A DNA stretch of 64,000 bases from Verrucomicrobiia bacterium (GTDB taxonomy: Bacteria > Verrucomicrobiota > Verrucomicrobiia > Opitutales > Cerasicoccaceae). This document shows positions 63,051 to 64,000 of this stretch, piece by piece. A model generated the notes under the pieces. It did no database searches. It was not told the origin of the DNA and saw nothing but the letters and a program-made list of their open reading frames with translations. The translations under genes were made by a program, and so were the position numbers. How positions within the stretch are numbered: position 1 is the first letter of the stretch; each line of letters opens with the position of its first letter. The DNA is taken from assembly GCA_030425485.1 (NCBI GenBank), contig JAUIAM010000003.1, positions 124,001 through 188,000 of the forward strand. The letters are read 5' to 3'.

Positions 63051-63964
63051 TTTCCGGCGTAGTAGACGTGACGCTCAGAGGCGTAGGTTGCCAGCAAGGT
63101 GAGCGTCAGGATGATTAAGAACAGGATAAGGGCGATGGCGCAGGCGTAGCCCATGCTCCATGCCTGAAAGCCCTTGTTGAAAATGTAGGTGGCGGTAAAG
63201 AGCAGCGAGCGGCCCGGGCCCTCGCCACCATTGGTCATGACGTAGGGAACGGCGAAGACCTGGAAGGAGCCGATGAGGCCCATGATGCCATTAAAGTAAA
63301 TGACAGGCGAGATGATGGGCAGGGTGACATGGCGGGTTTTCTGCCAGAAGTTGCAGCCGTCCAGCTCAGCGGCTTCATAGAGGGAACGGGGAACGTCTTG
63401 CAGCCCGGCCAGGAAAATAACGGTGGCGTTTCCCACGCCCCACATGCTGGCAAGGACGAGACCGAGCTTTGCGTAGGCGGGGTCGGCCAACCAGTTCGGC
63501 GGCGAAATCGCCGTCCCGAGCACAGCGTTCACGGCTTCGCAAAATGGGCTCAGCATCTGGTTAATCAGGCCGATCTGTCCGTTGAGCATCCACTGCCAAA
63601 GCACGCCCAGGCAGACCATGGGCACGAGTGAGGGCAGGAAGTAGAGGGTGCGAAAAACTTTTTTTCCCGGCAGGTTAAAGTTGAGCAGTACGGCCAGGAA
63701 GATGGCGGTGATCAGGTTTATCGGCACCGAGAGCGCGGCAAAGAAGACCGTGTTCCAGATAGACTGCCAGAACAGCTTGTCCTCCATCAGCATGTGGTAG
63801 TTATCCAGGCCCGTGAAAACGGGTTTAGAGAGGACGGAGTAGTCGGTGAGTGAGAAGTAAGCCGAGCTGAGCAGCGGATAAAGGCTGAGCAGGATAAAGC
63901 CTGCGATCCACGGACTGATGAAGAGCAGCCCCAGGCGTAGTCTGCGTTTTTCGTACTTTGTCAT
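63047..63964 (-). CDS. Carbohydrate ABC transporter permease (MalF type)
   Basis: 305 residues from the ATG at 63964, which has GGAG upstream; a GTG 12 bases earlier is possible. Six membrane helices are predicted, starting with LGLLFISPWIAGFILLSLYPLL, the usual MalF/UgpA opening. The EAA loop is YEAAELDGCNFWQKTRHVTLP near residues 205-225. It pairs with the MalG-type permease downstream. Its ATG overlaps the stop of the preceding gene, so all three are one operon. Confidence 0.93.
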   Translation of the reverse strand: MTKYEKRRLRLGLLFISPWIAGFILLSLYPLLSSAYFSLTDYSVLSKPVFTGLDNYHMLMEDKLFWQSIWNTVFFAALSVPINLITAIFLAVLLNFNLPGKKVFRTLYFLPSLVPMVCLGVLWQWMLNGQIGLINQMLSPFCEAVNAVLGTAISPPNWLADPAYAKLGLVLASMWGVGNATVIFLAGLQDVPRSLYEAAELDGCNFWQKTRHVTLPIISPVIYFNGIMGLIGSFQVFAVPYVMTNGGEGPGRSLLFTATYIFNKGFQAWSMGYACAIALILFLIILTLTLLATYASERHVYYAGK

Positions 63965-64000
63965 TGTGAGCTCCACTCCTTGAGGCGTGCGTTGCTTACC
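63961..64000 (-). CDS. C-terminal end of an ABC transporter gene, probably the solute-binding protein
   Basis: The last 12 codons before a TGA (ending ARLKEWSSQ) are visible in frame, with the TGA overlapping the permease ATG (ATGA). The identity is inferred only from the normal order of sugar ABC operons, where the extracellular solute-binding protein precedes MalF and MalG. Everything upstream lies outside the window. Confidence 0.45.
   Translation of the reverse strand, partial: VSNARLKEWSSQ

Noticed and set aside
1-64000. CRISPR arrays, restriction-modification or toxin-antitoxin genes
   Set aside because: No spaced short repeats, Cas proteins, methyltransferase motifs or small toxin-antitoxin pairs were seen anywhere in the window.

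Overview
The window reads as a chromosome segment of a polysaccharide-degrading member of the Verrucomicrobiota, most likely class Opitutae. This is an inference from gene content, not from a marker gene: three PEP-CTERM surface proteins, three type II pseudopilin-like proteins ending in an H-X9-DG motif, many sulfatases and glycoside hydrolases, LacI/GntR sugar regulators, and few strong Shine-Dalgarno sequences. No rRNA, complete tRNA, CRISPR array, integrase or transposase was recognised.

The layout is modular. Three direct repeats of about 62 bp (549-610, 15677-15738, 43760-43821) end in the 3' portion of a tRNA-Ala or tmRNA gene (T-loop, acceptor strand, CCA). They look like attachment sites of tandemly inserted elements and divide the window into blocks. 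Block 1 (611-15738) holds a minus-strand operon (hydroxyacid dehydrogenase, enolase-superfamily dehydratase, BNR sialidase-like protein, FAD oxidoreductase), a GntR/LacI-type hybrid regulator, then a PEP-CTERM protein, a beta-helix protein, a pseudopilin, a glycosidase-esterase fusion lipoprotein and an HpcH/HpaI aldolase. This is consistent with glycan cleavage followed by a non-phosphorylated sugar-acid route ending in retro-aldol cleavage.

Block 2 (15739-43821) is a self-contained sulfated-glycan locus: a GPH-family sugar importer, a LacI regulator, a second beta-helix protein, and a tightly packed plus-strand operon of about 14 kb (LamG-GH2, GH43-like propeller, three sulfatases, sugar isomerase/epimerase, Gfo/Idh/MocA oxidoreductase, FAD oxidoreductase). 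It continues with a PEP-CTERM protein, pseudopilin, a second GH2, a sialate O-acetylesterase-type esterase and a fourth sulfatase. Five copies of a LacI-type palindrome (ATGGAAAACGTTTTCCAT or variants) sit before its transcription units, and none was noticed elsewhere. The second GH2 gene is frameshifted by a 46-bp insertion that looks like a template-switch event. The secreted GH2 enzymes and the apparently leaderless sulfatases suggest outer trimming, import, then cytoplasmic desulfation.

Block 3 (43822 to about 53124) is a metal-efflux locus with the gene order of cnrYXHCBA: a small membrane anti-sigma-like protein, a CnrX-like periplasmic sensor, an ECF sigma factor, a TolC-type outer-membrane channel, a membrane-fusion protein with two metal-binding domains, an unusually long RND pump and a DUF3347 periplasmic protein.

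From 53266 to the end is an alpha-glucan locus, mostly on the minus strand: MalK-type ATPase, PEP-CTERM protein, GH66 dextranase-like enzyme, GH15-like (alpha/alpha)6 glycosidase, LacI regulator, pseudopilin, and MalG- and MalF-type permeases. The last codons of what is probably the solute-binding protein lie at the window edge. Secreted GH66 would cut alpha-1,6-glucan, the ABC importer would take up the products and the GH15-like enzyme would finish hydrolysis inside.
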